Origin: Archangiaceae bacterium
GTDB lineage: Bacteria > Myxococcota > Myxococcia > Myxococcales > Myxococcaceae
Assembly: GCA_023248915.1 (NCBI GenBank)
Contig: JAHFDQ010000031.1
Span: 1-20,471, forward strand
Direction: 5' to 3'
DNA: 20,471 bases
Shown here: positions 6,939 to 13,634 of the stretch, piece after piece
Layout of the letters: each line of letters starts with the position of its first letter
How positions within the stretch are numbered: the stretch's first letter is position 1
Notes under the pieces: generated by a model
The model's database searches: none
What the model saw: the letters and a program-made list of their open reading frames with translations, nothing else
What the model was told of the DNA's origin: nothing
Made by a program: the position numbers and the translations under genes

Positions 6939-7375
6939 TACCCGCGGCGCACGCACACTCCGGAGAACCCGCTGGTACGCTGGCAGCGGAAGGACATCGG
7001 GCAATCGAAGTCGGACGAGCAGCCCGAGGCGCGGTTGTCGACCGTGTGTACGGGCATGCCCATGTCGTTCACGAGTCTCCCGCACACGCCACCGCTGGCG
7101 ATGGACCCCGCCGCGCGAATGCACCGGGTCGGGAACGAGCAGTCGAAGTCGGAATGGCAGCCGCCGTTGCCGCGGGCGCGAACCACCTGCTCGGAGTCCG
7201 ACCCAGGCATCGCCACCGGCGTTCGCCCGGACATCGAGCTCATTCGGTAGCTGTTCTCGTATCGGCGGGAGACGCCCCGCCCGCGCGCGCACGCCGTGCA
7301 GACAACAATCAGCACGCAGACTGCCACGCCTCTGATGAGCGGAACTCGTCCCCTGGGGGCGTCCTGTCGATTCAC
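6938..7375 (-). CDS. Small Cys-repeat lipoprotein
   Basis: Predicted exported protein of 145 residues. Basic residues and a hydrophobic stretch (RGVAVCVLIVVCTAC, 15-29) end in a possible lipobox with Cys29; the -3 residue is atypical. Two copies of a Cys motif follow: CHSDFDC...RC...GVC at about 97-122 and CSSDFDC...RC...GVC at about 119-142 (approximate). They resemble the CxxDxDC repeats of the large lipoprotein at 13635-16442. The GTG start at 7375 overlaps the stop of the preceding gene (GTGA), a sign of translational coupling. An in-frame start further upstream would lie inside the preceding gene. It should share the upstream gene's promoter. Function unknown; disulphide-stabilised surface modules are likely. 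Confidence 0.72.
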   Translation of the reverse strand: MNRQDAPRGRVPLIRGVAVCVLIVVCTACARGRGVSRRYENSYRMSSMSGRTPVAMPGSDSEQVVRARGNGGCHSDFDCSFPTRCIRAAGSIASGGVCGRLVNDMGMPVHTVDNRASGCSSDFDCPMSFRCQRTSGFSGVCVRRG

Positions 7376-8679
7376 GGCCCCACCGGCAGCTCGGCGAACA
7401 TGACTTGCGTTCCCTCGAGCCAGATGGCGAAGCAGCGCGAATGGCCGCAAAGGAGAACCGGCTCGCCCTGGACGGTGGCCGAGGTGCGCGCCCTGCCCTT
7501 GACCCGGAGGTGACTGCCCGAGACCTTGGCGCCCATCGATTTGTCGAGCGCCTGGCGCGAACCGAACACCAGCATCCCGTCGGCCCGAGGCTGACCGAGC
7601 GCGTAGAGCGCGTCACCCGTGGCCCCGTCGAGAGCCAGGGCGATTGGGGTGAAGCCGGTCTCGCCGGTGGGGGCGCCGAAGGCCTGTGCCGGACCGTCGC
7701 CGCCACGGTAGAGCGCCGTCCCGGTGGCGGTTTGAAGCCTCAGATCGCCCGAGTCGAGCTGCCCGAATGACACCAACCGACTGCCATCGGTGGTGACTCT
7801 GGGGAATGCCCCGGCCTCACCCGAACCCAGCGGGCTGGACAACGAGAAGTGAGTCGTCTGCACACCTTGAGAGTCGGTGACGAGCATTCCGTAGAGGTTG
7901 AAGGCGGCGGCCGTCGAGCCGAACGTCAACTGCGCGTGGGGGTCGACCACGTCTCGGACCACCAACTGGCACGAGCCGCTCACGCAGGTGCTCTCGGCGC
8001 CCAGCAACTTCGAGGTCAGGTGGAAGTTCCCCTGGACGACCTGCTTGTCGTAGCTGCCTACGTCGCCCGTCAGCTCGCCCAGGTCGAAGATGAACGGCGC
8101 GCTCGAACCAGTCGAGCCTTCCGGCAGCAACACTCCGCCGACCAGGAATCTCGAGTCGGAAAGCTTCAGGCCGAGGCCCGTGGGCGTCCACCCGTCCTCG
8201 GACATCGGGACGCTCTTCGAGGCGGCCAGGTGGCGGTTCGGGCCGACCGCCTGCAGGTGAAAAGTTGGGACCGGAACGCCGGGCTCGGCCCAGGCGAGGT
8301 AGTAGGTGTCAACGGGACGGTCCCAGGCGATCGACGCCCCTGCTTCGCCATCGGCTCCCGAAGTGACGACCGTCGGGGCGTCACGAAGCCCCCCGTCGAG
8401 GGTGATCGAGAGAAACGCGACCGAGGTCCCCACCGCCGTGTCGAAGGTCAGCGCGAGGCCGACGCTGTCGTCGGTGAGAGCCGCGTCGATTCGGCGGGCC
8501 GCCGCGCCGGCCGGAAGCCCTCCCAAGTCCACCCGAACCACCGATAGGAGATCGGACGGCGCGCCCCCGTCGTTCGTTCCGGTGGAGGTCGGCGGCGTCG
8601 TGGGGGTGGCGCCGACCGGAAAGCCTATCTCGCAGCCCGCGAGGGCCAGTACCAGCGACAACGAAAGAAGCGCTCTCAT
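7372..8679 (-). CDS. Lipoprotein of unknown function in the ECF locus
   Basis: Predicted lipoprotein of 435 residues. The signal peptide MRALLSLSLVLALAGC ends in a standard lipobox with Cys16. A Thr/Pro-rich tether follows (about 22-42). The body is Gly/Ser/Thr-rich with many short beta-like segments, as in an extracellular beta-structure; no named domain is recognised. A Cys pair sits in a TCVSGSC segment and another near the C-terminus (LLCGHSRC). The ATG at 8679 has GGAG 8 bases upstream. About 28 bases further up lies a promoter-like site nearly identical to the one before the ECF sigma gene, so this gene is probably a direct target of that sigma factor. It overlaps the next lipoprotein gene by 4 bases. 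Confidence 0.8.
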   Translation of the reverse strand: MRALLSLSLVLALAGCEIGFPVGATPTTPPTSTGTNDGGAPSDLLSVVRVDLGGLPAGAAARRIDAALTDDSVGLALTFDTAVGTSVAFLSITLDGGLRDAPTVVTSGADGEAGASIAWDRPVDTYYLAWAEPGVPVPTFHLQAVGPNRHLAASKSVPMSEDGWTPTGLGLKLSDSRFLVGGVLLPEGSTGSSAPFIFDLGELTGDVGSYDKQVVQGNFHLTSKLLGAESTCVSGSCQLVVRDVVDPHAQLTFGSTAAAFNLYGMLVTDSQGVQTTHFSLSSPLGSGEAGAFPRVTTDGSRLVSFGQLDSGDLRLQTATGTALYRGGDGPAQAFGAPTGETGFTPIALALDGATGDALYALGQPRADGMLVFGSRQALDKSMGAKVSGSHLRVKGRARTSATVQGEPVLLCGHSRCFAIWLEGTQVMFAELPVGP

Positions 8680-8703
8680 CGATTCGGCTCCGGGTGAAGT
8701 TTG

Positions 8704-8739
8704 GCCTCTATTGGGCCGAGCGCGGAAATCCGTCACGGG
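8704..8739 (-). promoter_or_regulatory. Putative ECF sigma promoter, site A (lipoprotein operon)
   Basis: Minus-strand block CCCGTGACGGATTTC (8725-8739), then 9 variable bases, then CCCAATAG (8708-8715). Reading TGACGG as -35 and CAATAG as -10 gives a 16-base spacer. The same two blocks with the same spacing occur before the ECF sigma gene (10103-10138). The TGA inside the first block is also the stop codon of the anti-sigma-like gene. The predicted start of transcription leaves a leader of about 20 bases before the ATG at 8679. Confidence 0.7.
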
Positions 8740-9551
8740 GCTGGCTCGATCGCGGCGTCCACCGCGGGCGACAACATGCTTCGCGGGAACTGGCGGCGAA
8801 ACCTGTCGGCTCGCTTCCGAGCAAGCTCCCCGGCGCCCGATGCGGCCAGGCACTGGACGGCGAGCGCCTCGCGCTCTTCGGCGAGCTGACCTTGCGGGAA
8901 GAGGGCCTCGTGGCGGCCCAGGGCGGCGAGCGCGTCGGAGGTGTGCCCCTGGGAGAGAGCCGAGCGCGCGGTCTCGATGATCATCCTCTCGGCGCGCAGT
9001 GGGCGGGCCCCATCCACCAGCGGGCTCGGGCGGCCTGGCGACCCTGCGGTCGGCCCGGTGGAGCCCCCGGCGGGCGCAGCCGCGGGTGAAGGAGCCGCCC
9101 CCTGCGCGGTCAGAGGCGCGGAGTCAGGATTGGCGTTTAGCCCGGCCCGAGGTTCCTCTCGGGGTTCGGCGTTCGGCGCAACCGTCGCCCCGGCAGTCCG
9201 CGCGCCAGCCAAAGCAGAAGGCGCGAAGAGATGCGCAGGTGATCCCGTGGCGACGACGATGCCGGCGCCGGCGAATCCGCCGAGCACGAACAGCAGCGAA
9301 CCCGCCACCACCTTCCCTGCGGCGCCGTGAGACATCGCAGCGGCCGGAACCGCGAGACCTGGACCGGACCGGGGCGGCGTACCGGCCCCCTGGGTATCGG
9401 GCTTCGGGGCGACCGGCGGCAGCCCGAGCGTCTTCTCCAACCTCGCAAGGACTGCGTCCATCGCCTCGGTCGGCGCGTCCGAGCGCCCACGCTCGAGCTC
9501 GACGAGCGCGCGAGAGACGGGCGAGAGGTCGTCGATTTCCGGGTCGGTCAT
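8733..9551 (-). CDS. Single-pass membrane protein, probable anti-sigma factor
   Basis: Protein of 272 residues. A cytoplasmic N-terminus (1-78) contains a helical stretch around SRALVELERG...AMDAVLARLEKTLGL. One membrane segment follows (about 80-101). Then comes a long low-complexity Ala/Pro/Gly linker (about 105-183). A periplasmic helical domain (about 185-262) looks like tetratricopeptide-type repeats (ARSALSQGHTSDALAALGRHEALFPQG, split by eye at 220). Its ATG overlaps the sigma factor stop (ATGA), so the two are translationally coupled. That linkage and topology are what one expects of an ECF anti-sigma factor. No zinc-binding anti-sigma HxxxCxxC motif is present, so it is not of the common ZAS type. 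The role is inferred from position. Confidence 0.75.
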   Translation of the reverse strand: MTDPEIDDLSPVSRALVELERGRSDAPTEAMDAVLARLEKTLGLPPVAPKPDTQGAGTPPRSGPGLAVPAAAMSHGAAGKVVAGSLLFVLGGFAGAGIVVATGSPAHLFAPSALAGARTAGATVAPNAEPREEPRAGLNANPDSAPLTAQGAAPSPAAAPAGGSTGPTAGSPGRPSPLVDGARPLRAERMIIETARSALSQGHTSDALAALGRHEALFPQGQLAEEREALAVQCLAASGAGELARKRADRFRRQFPRSMLSPAVDAAIEPAP

Positions 9552-10096
9552 GACCGCCTCTCCTGGGCCTGTAGCCCCTGAACTGCCTTGTCGAAGTGCC
9601 GCCGCGCGAGCCGCAGGCGCGAGTAGGCCGTGTTCAGCGGCGCACCCACCAGCTCGGCGATCTGCGGCATGCCGTACCCCTCGATTTCGTGCATGACGAA
9701 CACCGCCTTCTGGTCGAGGTCCATCGTGTCGATGACCTTGAGCGCCAGGTCGCGCGCCTGGCGGGTGGCGACCCGTTCTTCGGCGTTCATCACCGGGTCG
9801 GGCACCTCGACGGCCTCACTCACTACCTCGCGGTGGTTCTGGAACTTGCGGCGGAAATCGAGGACGACGCGGTAGGTGATGCCGAACAGCCACGGGCGAA
9901 CGGGGCGAAGCGCGTCGTAGGTCGCCCACCTCTTGAAGGCCGTGACGAAGACGTCATGCGCCAAGTCCTGAAGCTCAGGTCCTCGTACCCCCAGCCGCTG
10001 GAGCGACGCCCACACGTAGCCAAACTCGTCCCGGTAGACCGCCCGAAAGGCGTCGGGAGAAGGAGCGGACGCTGGCGGCGCGGGGTCCGATGACAT
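9548..10096 (-). CDS. ECF-type RNA polymerase sigma factor
   Basis: Sigma factor of 182 residues with the two ECF domains. Region 2 (about 16-85) includes ELQDLAHDVFVTAFKRW (41-57) and RPWLFGITYRVVLDFRRK (67-84). Region 4 (about 115-175) includes DLDQKAVFVMHEIEGYGMPQ (126-145) and the helix-turn-helix IAELVGAPLNTAYSRLRLAR (146-165). It has no extra C-terminal domain. The ATG at 10096 is preferred because the open frame upstream runs through the promoter-like site. The last 4 bases overlap the anti-sigma-like gene. The matching promoter-like sites in front of this gene and in front of the lipoprotein gene at 8679 suggest it controls its own synthesis and that operon. The inducing signal is unknown. 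Confidence 0.93.
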   Translation of the reverse strand: MSSDPAPPASAPSPDAFRAVYRDEFGYVWASLQRLGVRGPELQDLAHDVFVTAFKRWATYDALRPVRPWLFGITYRVVLDFRRKFQNHREVVSEAVEVPDPVMNAEERVATRQARDLALKVIDTMDLDQKAVFVMHEIEGYGMPQIAELVGAPLNTAYSRLRLARRHFDKAVQGLQAQERRS

Positions 10097-10102
10097 GGGC
10101 GT

Positions 10103-10138
10103 GCCCCTATTGGGGCGTGGCTCGAAATCCGTCACGGG
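10103..10138 (-). promoter_or_regulatory. Putative ECF sigma promoter, site B (sigma factor operon)
   Basis: Minus-strand CCCGTGACGGATTTC (10124-10138), 9 variable bases, CCCAATAG (10107-10114), then GGGC. The blocks and spacing are identical to site A. The TGA in the first block is the stop codon of the preceding gene. Only 10 bases separate CAATAG from the ATG of the sigma gene, so the transcript would have a leader of only a few bases. Confidence 0.7.
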
Positions 10139-11199
10139 AAGTGTTTGACCGCGCAGAGGCCGACGCCACCCGCCAGCGCCGGGGTCTTCCAGACTTCGCC
10201 GCCGCTGACCTGCAGCGACGTGTGGACGATCGGCGCGACCAGGTCTCCTGAAACCGCGAACGAAAATGAACGGACGCGGAAGAGCTCGGCGACTGCGCGC
10301 CCTCCCACGGCGACGTAGGGGGTCGCTCCTTGCCGCGCGTCGTCGTAGCCGGCGCCGCTGATGGTGAGCGCACCCGCGGATACCAACCCACAGCCGGCGA
10401 AGCGACGGTAGTGCAGGCAGGCCACGACCGACCCGACCACCAGGGCGCTGTCGATGCGCCCTCCAGCGACCTCGTAGCTGGAGATCGGGTCGACGCGTGC
10501 CTCGAGGCCGACCGATGCCGTCTTCCACTGTAGGCGCGCACCGAGCTGGAGGCTGGGGCTCGCGAGCGGCATCGATGCGACCGCCACGCCGAGGCCCGCG
10601 TACGCGTGGACCTTCGCCGGCCGAGGTCGATTCCGCGAGAACGGCTCGCCCTCGAGCTCGACCGGCCCGGAGTCGGGCTGCAGGGGCTGTCGGGGCTCAA
10701 TCGCCGGAACCGAAGCGGCGACGTCGTCCGGGGGCGGCGGGCTCGGTGTGGCGGACTGTCGAGGGGCGGGCTCAGCGGCGGCGCCCTCGGTTGCCTGCGG
10801 GTCTCGCGCGGCGGCGGCGGGCCGAGTCGTCACGAGCGGATCAATGGCGATGCTGATCGCCAATTCCATCGCCGACGCGAGCTCGCGGCAATCGCTGGCG
10901 GGACCGGTCAGCTCACGCTGCCCTACCGCCTGGGCCGGCGAAGAACCCGGTCCGGCGTCGGCCCTGTCGCGCTCGAGGCGCAAGATCCCCCTGAGCTGCG
11001 TCCCTGCCCTGCTCACGACGGCGCTCACCTTCAGCTCGGCTTCGTCGACGAACGGGTTGTACCCGAGCCGTGCGGCGATTCCCTGCTTCAGCGAGGCTGC
11101 GTCAGGGCAGCCGTCGGCACCCTCACCCCGTTCGTAGGACAGGCGCGCCACCCGGGCCGGGAAGGCGCCCGCACCCGCCGCGGCGAGCACGGCGATCAT
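10132..11199 (-). CDS. Predicted envelope protein, outer-membrane beta-barrel-like C-terminus
   Basis: Protein of 355 residues. A hydrophobic N-terminus (about 1-15) could be a short export signal, though it lacks early basic residues. A first domain (about 16-125) carries GADGCPDAASLKQGIAARLG (27-46) followed by YNPF, a style often seen in exported myxobacterial proteins of unknown function. A Pro/Ala linker spans about 126-195. The rest (about 197-355) alternates short amphipathic strands (AYAGLGVAVAS, LQLGARLQW, ASVGLEARVD, PYVAVGGRAVAEL), as in a small beta-barrel. The start is uncertain: ATG at 11199 is the only ATG near the hydrophobic segment and its ribosome-binding site is weak. It lies directly upstream of the ECF sigma gene and may belong to the same signalling unit. 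Confidence 0.7.
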   Translation of the reverse strand: MIAVLAAAGAGAFPARVARLSYERGEGADGCPDAASLKQGIAARLGYNPFVDEAELKVSAVVSRAGTQLRGILRLERDRADAGPGSSPAQAVGQRELTGPASDCRELASAMELAISIAIDPLVTTRPAAAARDPQATEGAAAEPAPRQSATPSPPPPDDVAASVPAIEPRQPLQPDSGPVELEGEPFSRNRPRPAKVHAYAGLGVAVASMPLASPSLQLGARLQWKTASVGLEARVDPISSYEVAGGRIDSALVVGSVVACLHYRRFAGCGLVSAGALTISGAGYDDARQGATPYVAVGGRAVAELFRVRSFSFAVSGDLVAPIVHTSLQVSGGEVWKTPALAGGVGLCAVKHFP

Positions 11200-11264
11200 G
11201 GCAGTCCAGGTGGGCAGGCGATTCCCCGGTGAAGGCAAGGCGGCTCGGGCGCGGCATGTACGCC

Positions 11265-11304
11265 GAACCGCGGCACAGGGGCAAGCGCAGGCCGCCCGCG
11301 GTTC
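11265..11304. repeat. Inverted repeat downstream of prkA
   Basis: GAACCGCGG (11265-11273) and CCGCGGTTC (11296-11304) are perfect 9-base complements separated by 22 bases. They lie in the 159-base gap between the prkA stop and the envelope-protein gene at 11199. This could be a transcript-end hairpin for prkA or an operator for the next gene. No T-tract follows and no ECF-type site was seen in this gap. Confidence 0.35.
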
Positions 11305-11358
11305 CGACGGGGAAAGTGGCGGCTTGGCCTGCAAACCGGCTGAGCGGGGGACGGCCGT

Positions 11359-13623
11359 TCAGGCGTACCGCTTGCGCCGGAGGAACAGGAGCGTGTCCTT
11401 CGCGCAGTTCTCGCAGTAGCCGTACTTGGTGGTCAGCACCTTCAGGGTCGACTCGACCTGGGTCTGTTCCTTCGACGAGAGCGCGGCCCGTTCTTCTGAC
11501 AGGTAGCGCAGCACGTTCTCGGCGTTCTTCTGAACCACGCGCTTTCGTTCCTCGAAGAAGTGGTCGCGCAGGCGGCGGAACAGATCGGGAAAGATGCGCG
11601 GGTAGTCGAGCGCCAGGTCGGGGTGGTCGACCTTGTGCGCGCCGATCTGCGAGATGACGGCGCGTCGGAACTCGGACGCGTCTTCGCCCTTGGGCATGAC
11701 GATGCCCTCGAGCTCGCCCATGCGCGCCTCGTCGGGCCTTTCCATGTCGCCGGTGACGCGGTTGCGCATCTTCTCGCCCTTCACCCAGTGCGAGACGTGC
11801 TGCACGTACCGTTCGACCAGCTCGCGGTACTGCCCCTCGGAGACCAGGCCCATCGAGTCGCGAATCTCGTCGTCCACCACGTCGAGGTACTCGCGCTCGG
11901 CCGCCTTCACGAAGTCCTCGTGCTCGTGGTACCCGTCCACGACTTCCTGCTGTAGGAATTCGTAGACGCTCTTGTCCTTGCAGAGCCCTTCCAGCTCTTC
12001 CAGCACGGCCAGGGCGGACAGGCACTTGTAGTTGGGGTTCTGCGCGGCGTTGAACAGCGCGGTCTTGATCTCGCGCGCCGACGCCCCGCTGCGCCCCTCG
12101 TAGTTCGGGTACGCGTCCGACTCGCCGTAGATGTCGCCCAAGGCCTTCTTGAGCTCTTTGGCCTGCGCCTGGGACAGCCGGTCGGGCGGGTGCCCCTCTT
12201 CGTACAGGTGCAGCTTCTCGACCGGAGTCAACCGCTCGACCAGGTCCTTCACCTCGGCCGGGTAGCGGTCGGTCACCGGCTTCTTCAGGCGGGTGAGCAC
12301 CGCCCACAGCGACGCGACCTCGGTGACGTGCGGCGAGACGTGCTTGCCCACCGTCGTCTGGGTCACCTGGGTGTCGTAGATCTGCTGTTCGACCCGCCAG
12401 CGCCGCAGGTACGGCACCCGCACCAATTCGATGCGGCCCTTGAACGAGGCGAAGTCGGGCAGCTCTTTGAAGGCCGCCAGGTGCTTCTCGTTGGACGAGG
12501 CGATCAGCACCTCGTCCAATTCGAGGATGAAGTGCTCGAGCGGCACCTCGGCGGTCTCGCTCGCTCCGAGCAGGTACTTGAAGGCCTCGAGCGGGCGCTT
12601 CAACAGGTCGGAGTACTCGATCAGCCCCCGGTTGGCGGAAACCAGCGCCCCGTGGGGCTCGAACAGGGCGACGTTGTGGAGCGCCGCCGGCAAATTCATC
12701 GGCGACCGGTCGGCCGCGACCTGGTGGTAGGTGGCGTCGACGCTCATCTGCGGTTCGACCGTCACCGTGCCGATCTGGTACCGGCGCGAGATGTAGAAAC
12801 GCTCTACCTGCACGTGCCGCAACAGCTTCAGGTAGTCGCCCGAGTTGACCGTCAACAGGGCGTCGTACACCTTGCGGCACTTGTGGCAGAGCTCGCCCTC
12901 GAGCAAGTAGTCCGAGATGACGAAGTCTTCCTTGGGCCCGGCCTCGCGCAAGGACTGCTCGAGCAACTGCTTCCGTTCGTCGCGGGGGATGACGAAGAGC
13001 GGATGATCTTTCATCTCGCAGGCCAGCCGCACCTCGATCTGGTCGGCCTCTAAGTGGGCGTAGGTGGCCAGCTCTCCCTGCGCGGCCAGCTTCTCGCCGA
13101 AGCCGATGCTGCCCTTGATCAGCTTCTCCGACGGGAACACCCAATTCACGTGGTACAGCGCACCCGCCGGCTGCCGCGAGTAGTGTTCCATGCCGGCCTT
13201 CAGCGCGTCGACGATGGACGACTTGGCCGACCCGTTCGGCCCGTGCAGCATGATCAGCTTGTTGACCCGGCCCGCCCGGGCGAAGTTGCCGAGCAGCCGG
13301 TACACCGAGTTCTGGACCTCTTCCTGGCCGGCGACCCGCCCTTCCCGCTCGTCGGTGGCCCGGTCGAAGATCTTGAACCGGCGGATTTTTCCCGACGGAT
13401 GCGGCACCGAGTCGACGCCGAACCAGTCGATGGCGTCCTTCAGGAACTGGGCCGCGTTTCGCGCCTGCGCCCGGGGGTTCTGCAGAAAGAGCGCGAGGTA
13501 CTCCTCGAACGAGAGGATGGTGCGGTCCTTCACGAAGTCGGCGGTGACTTCCGAGCCGGTGGTCTGGAGAAAGCGCTTGGCTTCCAAGGGGATCTCTCCT
13601 GTGCTTAGTTCCGCGCCGGCCAT
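11359..13623 (-). CDS. prkA: PrkA-family serine protein kinase (AAA+ domain)
   Basis: Protein of 754 residues, longer than the roughly 630-650 of Bacillus PrkA and E. coli YeaG. The AAA-type domain (about 30-430) has Walker A HGPNGSAKSS (127-136) and a YSDLLKRPLEAFKYLLGA segment (337-354) typical of PrkA. The C-terminal half (about 440-700) holds the region described as kinase-like, including YLDVVDDEIRDSMG (579-592). Two CxxC pairs stand out: CHKC (246-249) and CENC near the end (737-740), suggesting metal binding. PrkA proteins act in starvation and sporulation physiology, and protease activity has also been proposed for Bacillus PrkA. The usual partners YeaH (DUF444) and SpoVR are not in this window. 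The ATG at 13623 follows GAGG at short spacing; its promoter must lie inside the divergent lipoprotein gene. Confidence 0.93.
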   Translation of the reverse strand: MAGAELSTGEIPLEAKRFLQTTGSEVTADFVKDRTILSFEEYLALFLQNPRAQARNAAQFLKDAIDWFGVDSVPHPSGKIRRFKIFDRATDEREGRVAGQEEVQNSVYRLLGNFARAGRVNKLIMLHGPNGSAKSSIVDALKAGMEHYSRQPAGALYHVNWVFPSEKLIKGSIGFGEKLAAQGELATYAHLEADQIEVRLACEMKDHPLFVIPRDERKQLLEQSLREAGPKEDFVISDYLLEGELCHKCRKVYDALLTVNSGDYLKLLRHVQVERFYISRRYQIGTVTVEPQMSVDATYHQVAADRSPMNLPAALHNVALFEPHGALVSANRGLIEYSDLLKRPLEAFKYLLGASETAEVPLEHFILELDEVLIASSNEKHLAAFKELPDFASFKGRIELVRVPYLRRWRVEQQIYDTQVTQTTVGKHVSPHVTEVASLWAVLTRLKKPVTDRYPAEVKDLVERLTPVEKLHLYEEGHPPDRLSQAQAKELKKALGDIYGESDAYPNYEGRSGASAREIKTALFNAAQNPNYKCLSALAVLEELEGLCKDKSVYEFLQQEVVDGYHEHEDFVKAAEREYLDVVDDEIRDSMGLVSEGQYRELVERYVQHVSHWVKGEKMRNRVTGDMERPDEARMGELEGIVMPKGEDASEFRRAVISQIGAHKVDHPDLALDYPRIFPDLFRRLRDHFFEERKRVVQKNAENVLRYLSEERAALSSKEQTQVESTLKVLTTKYGYCENCAKDTLLFLRRKRYA

Positions 13624-13634
13624 TAACCTCACAG

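Noticed and set aside
6897..7706. Upstream extension of the antitoxin reading frame
   Set aside because: Only the last 92 codons look like a Phd/YefM protein. The rest is Arg/Ser-rich and overlaps two lipoprotein genes with signal peptides.
13400..13634. Sigma-70-type promoter for the large lipoprotein inside prkA (TTGGCT, 17 bases, TGTGCT)
   Set aside because: The -35 and -10 matches are too weak to call in GC-rich DNA.
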